NCBI GenBank assembly: GCA_963704995.1
Contig: CAVPIM010000009.1
Location: 1,240,001 to 1,304,000, forward strand
Direction: 5' to 3'
Length of the DNA: 64,000 bases
Source of the DNA: RYN-230 sp963704995
GTDB lineage: Bacteria; Actinomycetota; Actinomycetes; Streptosporangiales; Streptosporangiaceae
The notes beneath the pieces are model-generated. The model worked only from the letters and a program-made list of their open reading frames with translations, was not told the DNA's origin and made no database searches. The stretch's first letter is position 1. Every line of letters starts with the position of its first letter. Shown here piece by piece: positions 8,240-18,417 of the stretch. Made by a program: the position numbers and the translations under genes.

Positions 8240-8674
8240 TCAGACGGCTTCCAGGTTGGCGCGGCTGCCATAGGCGCACAGCCCATACAGCGCCACCACG
8301 TCGACCGCGATGATCATCAGGGACCAGAACGGGTACGCCGGGATGAAGAACATCTGCTCGATGGCACTCAGCCCGAGCACCGCCACTCCGAACCAGCGCG
8401 CCATCTGGTTACCCGCCAGCACTCCGCCCGCCGCCAGCAGCTGCAAGGCACCGATGATCAGTGTGATCCAGCCCCAGGAGTTCAGGCTGCCGAACACGTA
8501 GTGCGCACCGGCGACGAACACGTGAGCGTTGGCGACCGCGGCGATGCCGTAGATCAGGTTGAAGCAGCCGACGATGATCAGCAGGACGGAGGCGAACAGC
8601 ACCAGGCCATAGCCGTGGCCTTCCGCGTGCCGCCCGCCTGAGCTGCTGGCTGGCTTCATTGTTGCCGATGTCAT
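8240..8674 (-). CDS. DUF7144-like four-TM membrane protein
   Basis: A 144-residue integral membrane protein with a short Ser/Gly/His-rich N terminus and four TM helices (about 24–46, 65–83, 90–107, 113–136). The pattern FNLIYGIAAV and NSWGWITLIIGALQLLAAGGV is typical of the small actinobacterial DUF7144 group, whose function is unknown. A strong AGGAGG site lies 5 nt before the ATG. It stands alone and faces away from the SulP gene; the two share a 380-bp divergent region. Confidence 0.78.
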   Translation of the reverse strand: MTSATMKPASSSGGRHAEGHGYGLVLFASVLLIIVGCFNLIYGIAAVANAHVFVAGAHYVFGSLNSWGWITLIIGALQLLAAGGVLAGNQMARWFGVAVLGLSAIEQMFFIPAYPFWSLMIIAVDVVALYGLCAYGSRANLEAV

Positions 8675-8858
8675 GGTGACCTCCTAGGCAGGTTCCCGCC
8701 GGAGCCCTCCAGCCGTCGTTGATCGACCCTTCCGGCGCTGACCCGCCCAAGAAGGCGGACGGCACGGACACGGTCAGCGGGCCGCGGCCTGCTCTTAACA
8801 CTCACCTGGAGGTAAAGGCCGCGTCAGGGCCACAAGTCCTGCGGTCAGGGGCCCGTCG

Positions 8859-8897
8859 GCCTGCCAGCGGGGCCTGCCAGCGGCAGCCTGCCAGCGG
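8859..8897. repeat. Three tandem copies of GCCTGCCAGCGG
   Basis: Copies start at 8859, 8872 and 8886 (13–14 bp period) in the sulP upstream region. Purpose unknown; could be replication slippage. Confidence 0.7.
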
Positions 8898-8920
8898 CGG
8901 CCTTGCCCTGTGCTGCCCCT

Positions 8921-8954
8921 CGGACCGCCAAGCAAATCGGACCGCCGAGCAAAT
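8921..8954. repeat. Two 17-bp tandem repeats upstream of sulP
   Basis: CGGACCGCCAAGCAAAT and CGGACCGCCGAGCAAAT, differing at one base, followed by a further partial CGG. Could be a paired binding site or a slippage product. Confidence 0.7.
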
Positions 8955-9034
8955 CGGCCGGAGGGACATCACACCGGCTCCGTTCCATTAGGTCCCGCCG
9001 ACTCTGGCTTTAGGGCCAGGACAGGGTAGGTATC

Positions 9035-9046
9035 AGGAGGTGATCC
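9035..9046 (+). promoter_or_regulatory. Extended Shine-Dalgarno complementary to the whole 16S tail
   Basis: AGGAGGTGATCC matches the full 12-nt anti-SD complement, not just AGGAGG. It decides the sulP start: the GTG inside it (9040) is unlikely to be used, and ATG 9058 lies 11 nt past its end. Confidence 0.6.
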
Positions 9047-9057
9047 CTGGGCTGACC

Positions 9058-10740
9058 ATGCTCCGCCATTACCGGCGGTCCTGGCTGCGCGGGGATCTGA
9101 TCGCCGGCCTGACAGTGGCGGCCTACCTGATCCCGCAGGTCATGGCCTATGGGACCGTGGCCGGGCTGGCTCCGGTCGCGGGCCTGTGGGCGGCCCTGCC
9201 CGCGCTGGTGGTCTATGCCGTCCTGGGCTCCTCGCCATCCCTGTCGATGGGGCCGGAAGCGACGACCGCACTGATGACGGCGATCGCGATCGGCCCGCTG
9301 GCCGCGGGCGAGCCAGCCCGCTACGCCGCTCTCGCCGCCGGGCTGGCGCTGCTGGTGGCGGCGATGTCGCTGGCCGCGTGGCTGCTGCGGCTGGGCTTCG
9401 TGGCCGACCTGCTGTCCCGGCCGGTGCTGGTCGGCTACATGGCCGGCGTGGCCCTGATCATGATCGCGGGCCAGCTGGCCCGGGTGACCGGCGTCGCGGT
9501 CACCGGGGAGGGCTTCTTCACGCAGGTGGCCTCGTTTGCCCGCGGCCTGGGCGGGATCCAGCCAGGCACGATCACGCTCTCCGCGGCGGTCGTGGCCTTC
9601 CTGTTCCTGATGCGGGCCCGCTGGCCGCATGCCCCCAGCCCGCTGCTGGCCATCCTGCTGGCCACCACCGCGGTCGTGGTGTTCGGCCTCGGGCAGCACG
9701 ACGTCAGCGTCGTCGGCCCCATCCCGGCCGGGCTGCCCTCACCCGGGCTGCCCCCTCTGCACCTGCAAGATCTGCGGCTGCTGCTCTTGCCCGCGTTCAG
9801 CGTGCTGGTCGTCGGGTTCAGCGATGATGTGCTGACCGCCCGGTCGTTCGCCCGGCCCGGCGAGGAAATCCGGCCCAACCAGGAATTGCTGGCGCTGTCC
9901 GCCGCCAATCTCGGATCGGGCCTGCTGCACGGATTCCCGGTCAGCAGCAGCGCCACCAGGACCGCGATCGCCATCGCGACCGGTAGCAAGACCCAGGTCT
10001 ACTCCCTGGCCGCGGCGGCATCCGCGCTGGCCGTCCTGCTCTTCGCGCGGCCGGTCCTGTCCCACTTCCCGACCGCCGCGCTCGGCGCGATCGTCATCTA
10101 CGCGGCGATCCGGCTGATCGACGTCACGGCCTTCCGGCGGCTGCTCGCCTTCCGCCGCACCGAGCTCCTGCTGGCCCTGGCCACATGCGCCGGAGTCCTG
10201 GCGTTCGACATCCTTTACGGTGTCCTGCTCGCGATCGGGCTGTCGGTCGCCGAACTGCTGCTGCGGGTCGCCCGGCCACATGACGCGGTCCTCGGACGGG
10301 TGCCTGGCCTGGCGGGCATGCACGATGTGGACGACTACCCGGAAGCCCAGACCATCCCGGGACTCGTGGTGTACCGCTACGACGCGCCGCTGTTCTTCGC
10401 CAACGCCGCCGATTTCCGGCGCCGCGCGCTGGCCGCCGCCGGCCAGCAGCCCGGGCGCACCCGCTGGTTCGTGCTCAACGTGGAAGCGAACGTCGAGGTG
10501 GACTTCACGGCGCTGGAGGCCGTAGACGCCCTCCGCGAAGAACTCGCCCGGACAGGCACCGTCTTCGCGCTCGCCCGGGTGAAGCAGGACCTGCTGGCCA
10601 GACTGGAAGCTTTCGGGCTGGCCAGCAAGATCGGGGCCGACCGGCTCTTCCCGACCCTGCCAACCGCCGTGGAGGCCTACGAGACCTGGGCCCGGGAACA
10701 TCCGCCGCCCCCGGGCCGGGACGATGCCGCAGACACCTGA
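9058..10740 (+). CDS. SulP-family inorganic anion transporter with STAS domain
   Basis: SLC26/SulP carriers move sulfate, bicarbonate or related anions across the membrane. The N-terminal half has the signature GLTVAAYLIPQVMAYGTVAGLAPVAGLWAALPAL, the next signature LGSSPSLSMGPEATTAL, and about 12–14 hydrophobic helices. NLGSGLLHGFPVSSSATRTA is the conserved core of the second repeat. The C-terminal STAS domain (about residues 430–540) includes FVLNVEANVEVDFTALEAVDAL, with DFT instead of the DxSG phosphorylation loop, as in Rv1739c-type proteins. The frame could start at GTG 9040, but that codon sits inside an extended Shine-Dalgarno, so ATG 9058 is preferred. It converges on an Rv1733c-like gene. 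Confidence 0.92.
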   Translation: MLRHYRRSWLRGDLIAGLTVAAYLIPQVMAYGTVAGLAPVAGLWAALPALVVYAVLGSSPSLSMGPEATTALMTAIAIGPLAAGEPARYAALAAGLALLVAAMSLAAWLLRLGFVADLLSRPVLVGYMAGVALIMIAGQLARVTGVAVTGEGFFTQVASFARGLGGIQPGTITLSAAVVAFLFLMRARWPHAPSPLLAILLATTAVVVFGLGQHDVSVVGPIPAGLPSPGLPPLHLQDLRLLLLPAFSVLVVGFSDDVLTARSFARPGEEIRPNQELLALSAANLGSGLLHGFPVSSSATRTAIAIATGSKTQVYSLAAAASALAVLLFARPVLSHFPTAALGAIVIYAAIRLIDVTAFRRLLAFRRTELLLALATCAGVLAFDILYGVLLAIGLSVAELLLRVARPHDAVLGRVPGLAGMHDVDDYPEAQTIPGLVVYRYDAPLFFANAADFRRRALAAAGQQPGRTRWFVLNVEANVEVDFTALEAVDALREELARTGTVFALARVKQDLLARLEAFGLASKIGADRLFPTLPTAVEAYETWAREHPPPPGRDDAADT

Positions 10741-10747
10741 ACCCGCG

Positions 10748-11344
10748 CTAATGCCTGCTGGTCCACCGCGGCTCGGTGGCCAGCCAGTCGGCGTCCCAGG
10801 CCACCAGCCGCCGCCGATCGAGCCGGCAGTGGATGAGCAGCCCGACGCCGCCCAGGACAAGTCCCAGCACGGCCGGGGCGGCCAGCGCGTAGAGCCCCGC
10901 CTGACCTAGTACCTGCTCATGCCGCAGCGGCGGCCCGGTCAGCCGGCCGGAAGCATCCGTCCACACCATCACCGTGCTACCAGCCCGGGCCCCTGACGGG
11001 GCGTACACCTCGCCCCGGCGCTGCGCACCGCTGGGGGTGGTCCACCTGGCCGGCACCAGCGGCTCATACCCGATGTAATCCTGGGACGAAGCACCGGCCA
11101 GGAGCACGGCGGGCACCCTGTGCCAGGCGGACTGGACATGCTGGATGCGAAGGCCGGCGGCATAAGACCGCTGTCCGGCGGCCAGGGCCACCAGAGGAGC
11201 ACCGATCAGGAAGGCAGCCAGCAGCCCGGCCATGACCACGGCCTCCATCCGGTCCACGGCGCGCCGCAGCGGGTTGCGGTCGGGCCACAGCCCTCGCAAC
11301 ACCCGGCCCCGCCCTGTCATCCGCGGCGGCAGATCGTGTCCCAT
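10748..11344 (-). CDS. Rv1733c-family membrane protein
   Basis: A 198-residue protein of the actinobacterial Rv1733c family, unknown in function; the M. tuberculosis member is a DosR-regulated dormancy antigen. It shows the family pattern: a basic N terminus (GRGRVLRGLWPDRNPLRRAVDR), a first TM helix (about 36–55), a periplasmic domain with VPAVLLAG and an R-rich/GxVYAPSGARAGSTVMVWTDASGRLTGPP segment, and a second TM helix (about 151–173) before a basic tail. The open frame extends to 11500, but ATG 11344 has a GAGGG ribosome-binding site and starts at the usual family point. Confidence 0.85.
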   Translation of the reverse strand: MGHDLPPRMTGRGRVLRGLWPDRNPLRRAVDRMEAVVMAGLLAAFLIGAPLVALAAGQRSYAAGLRIQHVQSAWHRVPAVLLAGASSQDYIGYEPLVPARWTTPSGAQRRGEVYAPSGARAGSTVMVWTDASGRLTGPPLRHEQVLGQAGLYALAAPAVLGLVLGGVGLLIHCRLDRRRLVAWDADWLATEPRWTSRH

Positions 11345-11539
11345 CTCGCCCTCTTGCACCACGATGACGTGCCTGCTCCCGGCCCGATCAGGGCCGATCC
11401 TCCCCTGTAGCCGGGACCTTTGCCCCGCTCCGGTCGGTATCTTGTGCGCGGCGGCACAGAGCCGCGGCACAGAGCGGCGGCACAGAGCCGTCGGCGGCAC
11501 GGAGCGGTCGTGGGCAGGATGAGTGAGGCAAGGTGACCT

Positions 11540-12607
11540 ATGGACGAGCGCGACGTCGAGGCGGTAGTCATTCCACCCGGGGACTCAGGACTGCTCCTCC
11601 TCACCGGGGCAGCCGAGCTCGTGACAGAAGCAATTCTTGATCTGGAATTGGAGTTCGACTACCTGCAGCGCGAGGTATCGCCGGACGGCGCCGGCATTAC
11701 GTGTGTGCGCGTGGACCCGGAGGACCAGTCTCTCGACGACGTGCAGCGGCGTATCTGTTCTGCGCTGGCGGATCTGATCGCGGGCACCCCGGAGCTGACC
11801 GGCTGGACGCCGCGCGTCCGCCTCGCCGAGGTATCTCTTGACCACGACGAGGATCCGCTGGATCTGGGGGACATCGACGCGCAGGCCGAGCGCCTGCTCC
11901 CCTCCGGCGATGAGATCGTCAGCTCGCTCATGCGCGAGATTCAGCACGAGCGGTCCATCTACGCCGATAGCCAGCTGTTCCGGGCGTTTCCCGTGGATGA
12001 GCTAGTCACCGAGGACTTGAGCAGCCTGGGCCCGCAGGAGCGAGCCGCCGCCCAGCGTCGCGCCTCGGCGCTGGCCGGGTGCCTGATCCAGGCCTCAGTG
12101 ATGGTGGTCAACCAGCTCATCGATGACGTCGCCGCGCTTCGCAAGCATGAGGGCACGGCCGGCGAGGGAATCGAGGAGACGTGGGTGTTCAGCGATCTCC
12201 CTCCGCGCTTCGCCGCGAACTACACGGCGCTCTTCGCCCAGGAGTTCCTGGTCGCTTTCGTGGATATGACCAGCCGGCTGACCAGGGGCTGGGAACCTCT
12301 GGCGTGCGTGGCCCAGGAGCTGGGCCTCCGGGTCTTGCTGGACCACGTGGAAGTGGTGGCGGAAGCGGCTGACGTGGCCCTGCCCGACGACTGGCGCGGG
12401 CACCTCGAAGACCTTCTCTTCGAAGACCTGGACCATGAACTCTTGTATGACCCGGCTCACGACGGCATCGACGAGGAGCCGGCCCGCCAGCCCCCTGGAA
12501 TGACTCCGATGCGATTCACGGACTGGTTCAGGCCTTTCAACGACCGGAGGACCCTCCCGCCCTACGCGCTGCCCGCCCCGCCATCCACTGACGCACCCCT
12601 GCCGTAG
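11540..12607 (+). CDS. Hypothetical acidic protein
   Basis: A 355-residue, strongly acidic soluble protein I do not recognise. It has no TM helix or signal peptide. The N-terminal part (1–110) looks alpha/beta; the middle (about 120–290) is mostly helical, with GCLIQASVMVVNQLIDDVAAL and FAANYTALFAQEFLVAFVDMTSRLTRGW; the tail is Pro-rich. It begins with ATG after AGGTGACCT-type spacing. It lies convergent to jetD, just outside the Wadjet operon, so a defence-island role is possible but unproven. Confidence 0.7.
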   Translation: MDERDVEAVVIPPGDSGLLLLTGAAELVTEAILDLELEFDYLQREVSPDGAGITCVRVDPEDQSLDDVQRRICSALADLIAGTPELTGWTPRVRLAEVSLDHDEDPLDLGDIDAQAERLLPSGDEIVSSLMREIQHERSIYADSQLFRAFPVDELVTEDLSSLGPQERAAAQRRASALAGCLIQASVMVVNQLIDDVAALRKHEGTAGEGIEETWVFSDLPPRFAANYTALFAQEFLVAFVDMTSRLTRGWEPLACVAQELGLRVLLDHVEVVAEAADVALPDDWRGHLEDLLFEDLDHELLYDPAHDGIDEEPARQPPGMTPMRFTDWFRPFNDRRTLPPYALPAPPSTDAPLP

Positions 12608-12693
12608 CCGCTGGCGCAGGTGGCGGTCCCCCACGTCGTGACCAACCACGTTGCTGGTCGGTCACTGACAGGTCTCCGCCGAGTCGTGGACAG

Positions 12694-13968
12694 TTACCGC
12701 GTTCCGTGGCCGCGGAGGTCAACGAGCAGATGGCCGGCGACAGCCTCCTCATAAACGGCGCAGCCCGCCGCGCGCATGGCTTCCCCCAGCCCGGGATCCC
12801 AGGGGGTGGCGGCGGGCACGCCGGCCAACCGGACCCCCGTCCCGGGTGCGACGACCGCGGCCAGGTAATCCCGGGCCCCCATCCGCCAGGGCTGCCCCCC
12901 GTAACGAGTGATCACATCGGCCGCTATCGCGACCCCCGGCCAGTCGAAGTCGCCGTGGTACCAGACCTCAGCGCCGGCTCCGACCGCCAGATTCACCAGC
13001 CGGTGAAAGGCCGTGAACGGCCGGCCTTCGGTGCAGATCAGCGGCGGGCAGGCCGCTCCCAGTTCCGCGCAGGCCCGCCGGAGCACCGCGGGATTCTCGC
13101 ACACGAAGATCCGCGGGCAGGAAACCTGGATCGGGTGAGCCGCCAGCTGGTGCAGGGTCACCTGGAACGGCGTGCCGCACCGCGCCGCGCCGGTCAGCCA
13201 CTCACCCAGCCCGTCGCCCTCCGCAGGCAGGTTCAGCACCAGGACCCGGCTGGCCAGGTCGTCGACCAGGACACCAGCCCGGTCCCATACTTCCCGGCGC
13301 TCCGCTGCGGACCCGGGACGCGCTACACCAGCCCGGAGCGCCAGCGCCCGCAGGACGAGCGTGCCCAGTCCCGTCCCGTGGTTGAGCGCTTTCGTGTCGC
13401 CAGTGATCTGCGCGGCCAGCGCAGGTAGGGCGATCGGCCCGGCACCCGCCGGCCCGCCGCCCGCCGGACGTCCCTCCAGGAACTCCAGCACGTGGACTCC
13501 CTGTGCGAGGATCCCGACATCGCCCTGGGTCGCCAGCCGGGTCAGCGTGCCGTCCTGGCGCAGCTCATCCAGCCAGTGCCGGTACCAGTCACAGGACAGA
13601 TAGAGCGGGCTCGCCTCGGTCAGGGCGATCAACTCCGCTCGTGACTCCGCGAGCGAGGCCGCAGCCGCGGGCCGATCCCGCAGCGGCCCACCCAGCTCCG
13701 TCAGAAGCGGCACCAGCCCATAGCCGGCCCCACGGGAAACCGCCGCATCAAGGGCCGCCAGCGACACGGTCAGCCGCTTGGTCCCGGCAGGCTGATGCAG
13801 GCCGGTGATGCCGATGATCGCCTTGCGTTCCGCATCATCCGGGTCGGCGACGCTGATCCGCCCGGTCAGGCTCCCGCCGTTCCGCTCCAGCGACCTGCGA
13901 GCGGCCGCCAGCAGCCGCCGGTACTCCGCCCCCCGGTAGCGGTCGACCCCGGCCGCCCCGTCACTCAC
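12694..13968 (-). CDS. jetD: Wadjet type II nuclease subunit JetD (TIGR02679/DUF2399)
   Basis: JetD is the toprim-like nuclease of the Wadjet anti-plasmid system, which cuts small circular DNA sensed by the JetABC condensin. The 424-residue protein has the DUF3323-type N-terminal half and a C-terminal DUF2399 domain with the toprim-like acidic sites IFVCENPAVLRRA and WYHGDFDWPGVAIA (Glu, then DxD). The GTG start overlaps the jetC stop as GTGA and follows a GGCGGG site. It is the last gene of jetA–jetB–jetC–jetD and the only one whose frame is unbroken here. Confidence 0.93.
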   Translation of the reverse strand: MSDGAAGVDRYRGAEYRRLLAAARRSLERNGGSLTGRISVADPDDAERKAIIGITGLHQPAGTKRLTVSLAALDAAVSRGAGYGLVPLLTELGGPLRDRPAAAASLAESRAELIALTEASPLYLSCDWYRHWLDELRQDGTLTRLATQGDVGILAQGVHVLEFLEGRPAGGGPAGAGPIALPALAAQITGDTKALNHGTGLGTLVLRALALRAGVARPGSAAERREVWDRAGVLVDDLASRVLVLNLPAEGDGLGEWLTGAARCGTPFQVTLHQLAAHPIQVSCPRIFVCENPAVLRRACAELGAACPPLICTEGRPFTAFHRLVNLAVGAGAEVWYHGDFDWPGVAIAADVITRYGGQPWRMGARDYLAAVVAPGTGVRLAGVPAATPWDPGLGEAMRAAGCAVYEEAVAGHLLVDLRGHGTR

Positions 13969-16900
13969 CCGCCGTCCTCGTCGCTCTCGTCCTCGCCCCC
14001 GTCGTCCCCGCCGCCGGAGCCCCCGGAGCCCCCGGACCCAAGCTGCAGCACATCCCCCACTCCCGCGGGCACATACCGGCTCGGCCGGAACCCGAGCAGC
14101 TCGGCGGCCAGCTCCTCATTTCCCGCGAAGCCCGCACTCGCGTCCAGCAACTGCTCCCCGTCCCACAACGCGAGCAGCGTCAACAACGTGTGCGCGGCCT
14201 TGTCATGCTGCATGTCGTAATGTGCGATGACCGGCACGGTCGGGTACGTGACCCACAGATCATGCCCGGTCATGAACAGGTCCAGGTCGAACTTGACGGT
14301 CAGCCCGAGCAGCTCCGGCTTGAACGTGTCGTCGATCCCGGCGAACGCCTCATCCAGCGCGATAAGCCGCGGGCAGTCAGGCTTGGAGGACGAGTACAGC
14401 GCGTTGGCCGCGGCGAACAGCGGCAGGTGAATCGCGGCGGACTTCTCCCCGCCGGACATCTCCGAGTGCTTCTTGCGGGTCAGCCGCTCAGCGGGCCGGC
14501 CCGGCTGCAGCAGCCGCAGCTCGAACGTGTGCCAGGACCGGTAGTCCAGCACCGAGCCAAGCACTTCCCGGTAGGTGTCCCGGGGATTCGCGGCCCGGTG
14601 GTCGTGGATCATGGCGCGGAGCAGGCCGCGCAGCTCGGCCAGCCCGTCCGCGCCCAGGCCGGCGGCGTCCCGGTCGAGCAGCCGGGACACCTGCGCCTGC
14701 TGGTCGGTGAGCTTGTCGGAGCGGACCCAGCGGATCCCGACAGCCATGCCGGACGACATCGGCTTGGACCGGGTATCCGCGTCCATCTGGTCCACCAGAT
14801 CCTTGGCCGCCAGCACCCGCGAGTGGATCTGCTGGGCCAGCGCGGTGAGCAGCGAATCCTCCAGCACCGTGCGTTCGCGCTGCTCGAGCAGGATGCCCTG
14901 GTTCTCCACATCCTCGGCGATCTTGCGGGCGAAGCTGGCGGCGGGCACCCGGCCCTCGTTGGTCACCACGTCCACGTAGAACGGCGCGTCCCCGGCCAGG
15001 TCGGCCTGGTACCCGTCCTCGCCGGACTTGAGCGAGGTCTCGAAGTCCCGGTACGCGGTCCACATCCGGTCCACGGTGCCCTTGAGCACCCCTTCGGTGA
15101 CCGCGCGCCCGGCGCGGGTCGCGGCCGCGAACGCGTCCAGCACGGTCGCCGCGGCGCCGGGCAGCACCTCTCGGATCACCTGCTCCGGATCAGCCCCGTC
15201 CCCGGGTGTCCCATTCCCGGGCGCCTCATCCCCCGCCATGAGCCGGTCCACCAGTTCGTCACCAACCCGCTGCGGGTCAGGCCATTGCGCCGCCGCGGGC
15301 CACGGGGCGCTCTCGGTCACCTCCAGCAGTGGCCGCAGATCTGCTTGCGTGTAGGGCTCGAACGCGGCCGCCTGGGTGACCAGTTCGCCCATCGCCGCGG
15401 CCAGCGCACTGCGGCCGTGCGACAAGTCCCGCTCCGCCCCCACGACCTTGTCGTGCGCCTCGTTCTGCCTCAGGCCGGCCGCCTTACGGTCAGCCCGGGC
15501 GGCCGACAAGCGGGCTTCGGTGTCCAGGATCTCGTCGCGGATCTGCTCGTACTCCGCGCCACTGGCCCGCTCATCGACGCTGAGCTTCTCCGCGCCGGCG
15601 ACGTACAGCGCCTGGTTCTCCGCCAGGAGCTCAGCGGCTTCGGCGTTGTCGCTGGTGAGATGGCTGATCCGGTCAAGCCGTTGGTGCAAGTCTTGCTCGA
15701 GCGCGGCCAGCTCCCCGCGGGTGCGGACCAGGTCTTCGGCTGCGCGCGCGAAGTCGGCGACCGCGCGCTCGACCGTGTCCACCTCGTCGGCGCTGGCGGG
15801 CAGGCCCCGGTCGGCGGCGGCGTGCCGGAGCCGCCGGGCCCGGGCGTCCAGCTCGGCGGTGGCCCCGTCCAGCGTTTCCTGCGCCCCGGCGAGCCGGGTG
15901 CGGGCCCCGGTTCGCTGTCCCTCCGCGCTGGTGACCTGGCCGAGCGCCTCCGTGACCGGCGCTGTCTTGGGCAGCTCCTGCTGCGCGCGGCCCAGATCCG
16001 CCAGCAGGTCCAGCACTCCCTGCCGCTGGGCGGCCAGGTCCTCCCGCTGGCGGCCCAGGTCCGCGATCAGCCGGTCGAGCTCGGCGAGCCGGGCGCGGCG
16101 CCGGCTGGCCCGGGCGGTCGCCCCGATGTACTCCGGCACGGCCTTGGGCCGGGCGCCGAGCTGCAACCCGTAGCTGTACTGCGCCCGGGGCGTCACCACG
16201 GCGGCACCGCCCGCACCGGTCCCGGCCGGCTCCCGGCCACCGGCCGTCCCGTCCCCCGCGTTCACTTCGTCCGCAACGAAAACCGACCGCAGTACTGCCT
16301 CCACCACGGCCGGCGGGACCAGGTCCTGATCTTCGGGGACGAGCACGTCGGCCAGCGTCCGGCCGCGCGGGCCGCGCCTCGGGCGGGACGGCCAGCAGGT
16401 ACCCGTCGGCCTCGGCCGCCGCGACCGCCGCCGAGGTCAGCGCGGGGTCGGGATGGATCCAGGCGGTCAGCATGCCCGCCCCGTACAGGGCGCCTTCTAT
16501 CCCGGCGGCGTCCTCGTCCGCGAGCCCGTCGGCGAACCGGACCAGCTGCCAGAGCGGCGCGCCGGGACGTCCCGCGCGGTCGGCGGGCCGCAGGTCGGAG
16601 GCGGGCGGAGCGTCGTCGTGCTGGCTGGCGATCTTGTGCCGTTCCGCGGTCCGCGGCCTCCTGCTCGCCGGCGAGCTGGGCTTCGGCGGCTGGTGAGCTG
16701 CTCCCGGCGGCTGATCAGCGTGTCGGTCCGCGGCTGGGTGAGCGCGGTGAACGTCTCGGTGAGCGTGGCGGCGTCCGGCTCGCCGGTCCGGCCCAGGGCG
16801 TCGGTCAGCGCATCCAGGCCGGACTCGTCCAGGATCGCCGAAGGCTGGTCACCGGCCCACCGAGTGGCCCAGCCGCGCAGTTGCCCAGCCACGTCCGCGC

Positions 16901-18417
16901 GGGCGGCGGCCAACTCCTGCTCCGCGTCCCGGCAGGCCTGGTCGCAGTCGTCGAGGGCCTGCCGAGCCTTGCCCAATTCCGTCTCGGCGAGCCTTCGGGC
17001 CTGCTCGGACTCCTGCACGGAGGCGAGCCTGCGGCGGACCTCCGCGATGTCGTCGTTCCGGGCGGTGACCCGGGCCTTGGCCGTCATGGCCAGGTCGGCG
17101 CCGGTGTCCGCGGGCTCGCCGTCGCGGAGCAGGCCCGCGCCGGCCGCCGACTCGGCCAGCGCCTGCAGGTGCCGGCCGATGGCGCGGCCCAGCTCGTCGC
17201 GGTGGCTGGCCACGGCGTCGGCTTCCTGCTGCAGGCTGTCGACGTTGGCCCGGGCCTTGGCTAGTGTCTGCTGATCCAGGGCCAGCCGGGCCTTGTCCGC
17301 CTCCAGCTGGCTGCGGCGCAGCGCGAGTTTCTCGTGATCCTTGTAGGCGTCACGGTCTTTCAGCGCCGAGAGCCGGGCGCCGAAGGTGTCGACGCTGATC
17401 CGGGCCGACTCCCCGGCTTCCCTGGCCCGCTGTTCCTGCCGTCCGGCCGCGGCCGCTTCGTGGACCGCGGTGATGATCGCTCCGACGTGCCCGGCGGCGG
17501 CGTTCATCCGGGCCGCGACCTGGTCGGCCTGGTGCCGGGTGTGGGCCCGGAGGTAGGCGGTGTACTGGGTGAGGAAGGCGCGGACCGCCGCGTCGGCGGC
17601 GGCCAGGTCGTCGTACTGCTTCTGGACGGCGGCCAGGTTCTCGAAGTCCCGTGCGGCCTGCTCGACCAGGTCTTCGTCAACCGGGCTGAGGCCAGCGGAC
17701 AGAGTGCCGGACACCTTGACCGGGTCGAGGTCCTTGGCCAGCAGCGGCCGGCGCAACGCGATCAGCAGATCCAGCAGCTGGGTGTAGCGTTCCCGGCCCA
17801 GGCCGAACAGCCTGGTGTCCACGGCGTCCTGGTAGGCGCCGCGCCGGTCACCGAAGGAGGCGTCCCGGCCGAGGATGGCGGTGAGCTGCTTGGCGGTCAG
17901 CGGGCGGGAATCCGCCGACAGCAGGCCGAAGTCGACGCCCATCCGCTGGCTGGTGATGAAGAAGGAGGGCCGGGCCCGCTCCCAGTTTTTGTGCGCGGTC
18001 AGGCCGATGACCAGGGTGACGGTCTCCTGCTGGTCACCGCTTCGCGGGGTCTGCGGGCTGGGTCGGCCGGGTGGTCTCTGCGGGGCGGCCGAACTCCATC
18101 CACACGTAGCCGTGCTCGGCGTCCTGCCCCCGGTAGAGCAGGTTGGCCTTCATGGTGCGGTTCTCGCCGCTGAACGGGTCGAGCCGCCGCGCGTCCAGCC
18201 CGCCGTCCAGGACGAACGGGAACAGCACTTCGAGCGCCTTGGTCTTGCCGGAGCCGTTATGGCCGCGCAGCGCCAGCCGACCGTCGCCGAACGCGAACTC
18301 CTCGTCGAAGTAATCCCAGAGGTTGATGATCCCGGCCCTGGTCGGCTTGAATCGGGCTGACTCGACTCGGGGCGGCCTGGGCGGGGCCGCCGCCTCCGGG
18401 TCGTGGGTGGCCGTCAC
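13965..18417 (-). pseudogene. jetC: Wadjet type II SMC-like ATPase JetC (TIGR02680), frame-disrupted
   Basis: JetC is the SMC/condensin ATPase of Wadjet. The N terminus (GTG 18417, after GGGAGG, overlapping the jetB stop) has FKPTRAGIINLWDYFDEEFAF and the Walker A loop GHNGSGKTKA. A long coiled coil follows. The C terminus has the ABC signature EMSGGEKSAAIHLPLF and Walker B RLIALDEAFAGID. The whole 1,480-residue protein is readable, but only by changing frame near 18037–18050, 16690, 16645 and 16375. Between these points the sequence is fully protein-like (for example LWQLVRFADGLADEDAAGIEGALYGAGM). Four indels in one gene mean either decay or poor base calling; conserved ATPase motifs argue for the latter. 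Confidence 0.9.

Larger units (their letters stand above)
8675..9057. other. Divergent intergenic region with short tandem repeats
   Basis: About 380 bp between the DUF7144-like gene and sulP. It contains three copies of GCCTGCCAGCGG (8859, 8872, 8886) and two 17-bp tandem copies of CGGACCGCC(A/G)AGCAAAT (8921–8937, 8938–8954). No gene is supported. Confidence 0.5.

Noticed and set aside
8859..8954. CRISPR array
   Set aside because: Repeat units are 12–17 bp with almost no spacers and no cas genes.
14190..17264. 1,024-codon plus-strand open frame
   Set aside because: Antisense to jetC; composition is typical of GC-rich shadow frames, with no family motif, while the minus strand reads as an SMC ATPase.
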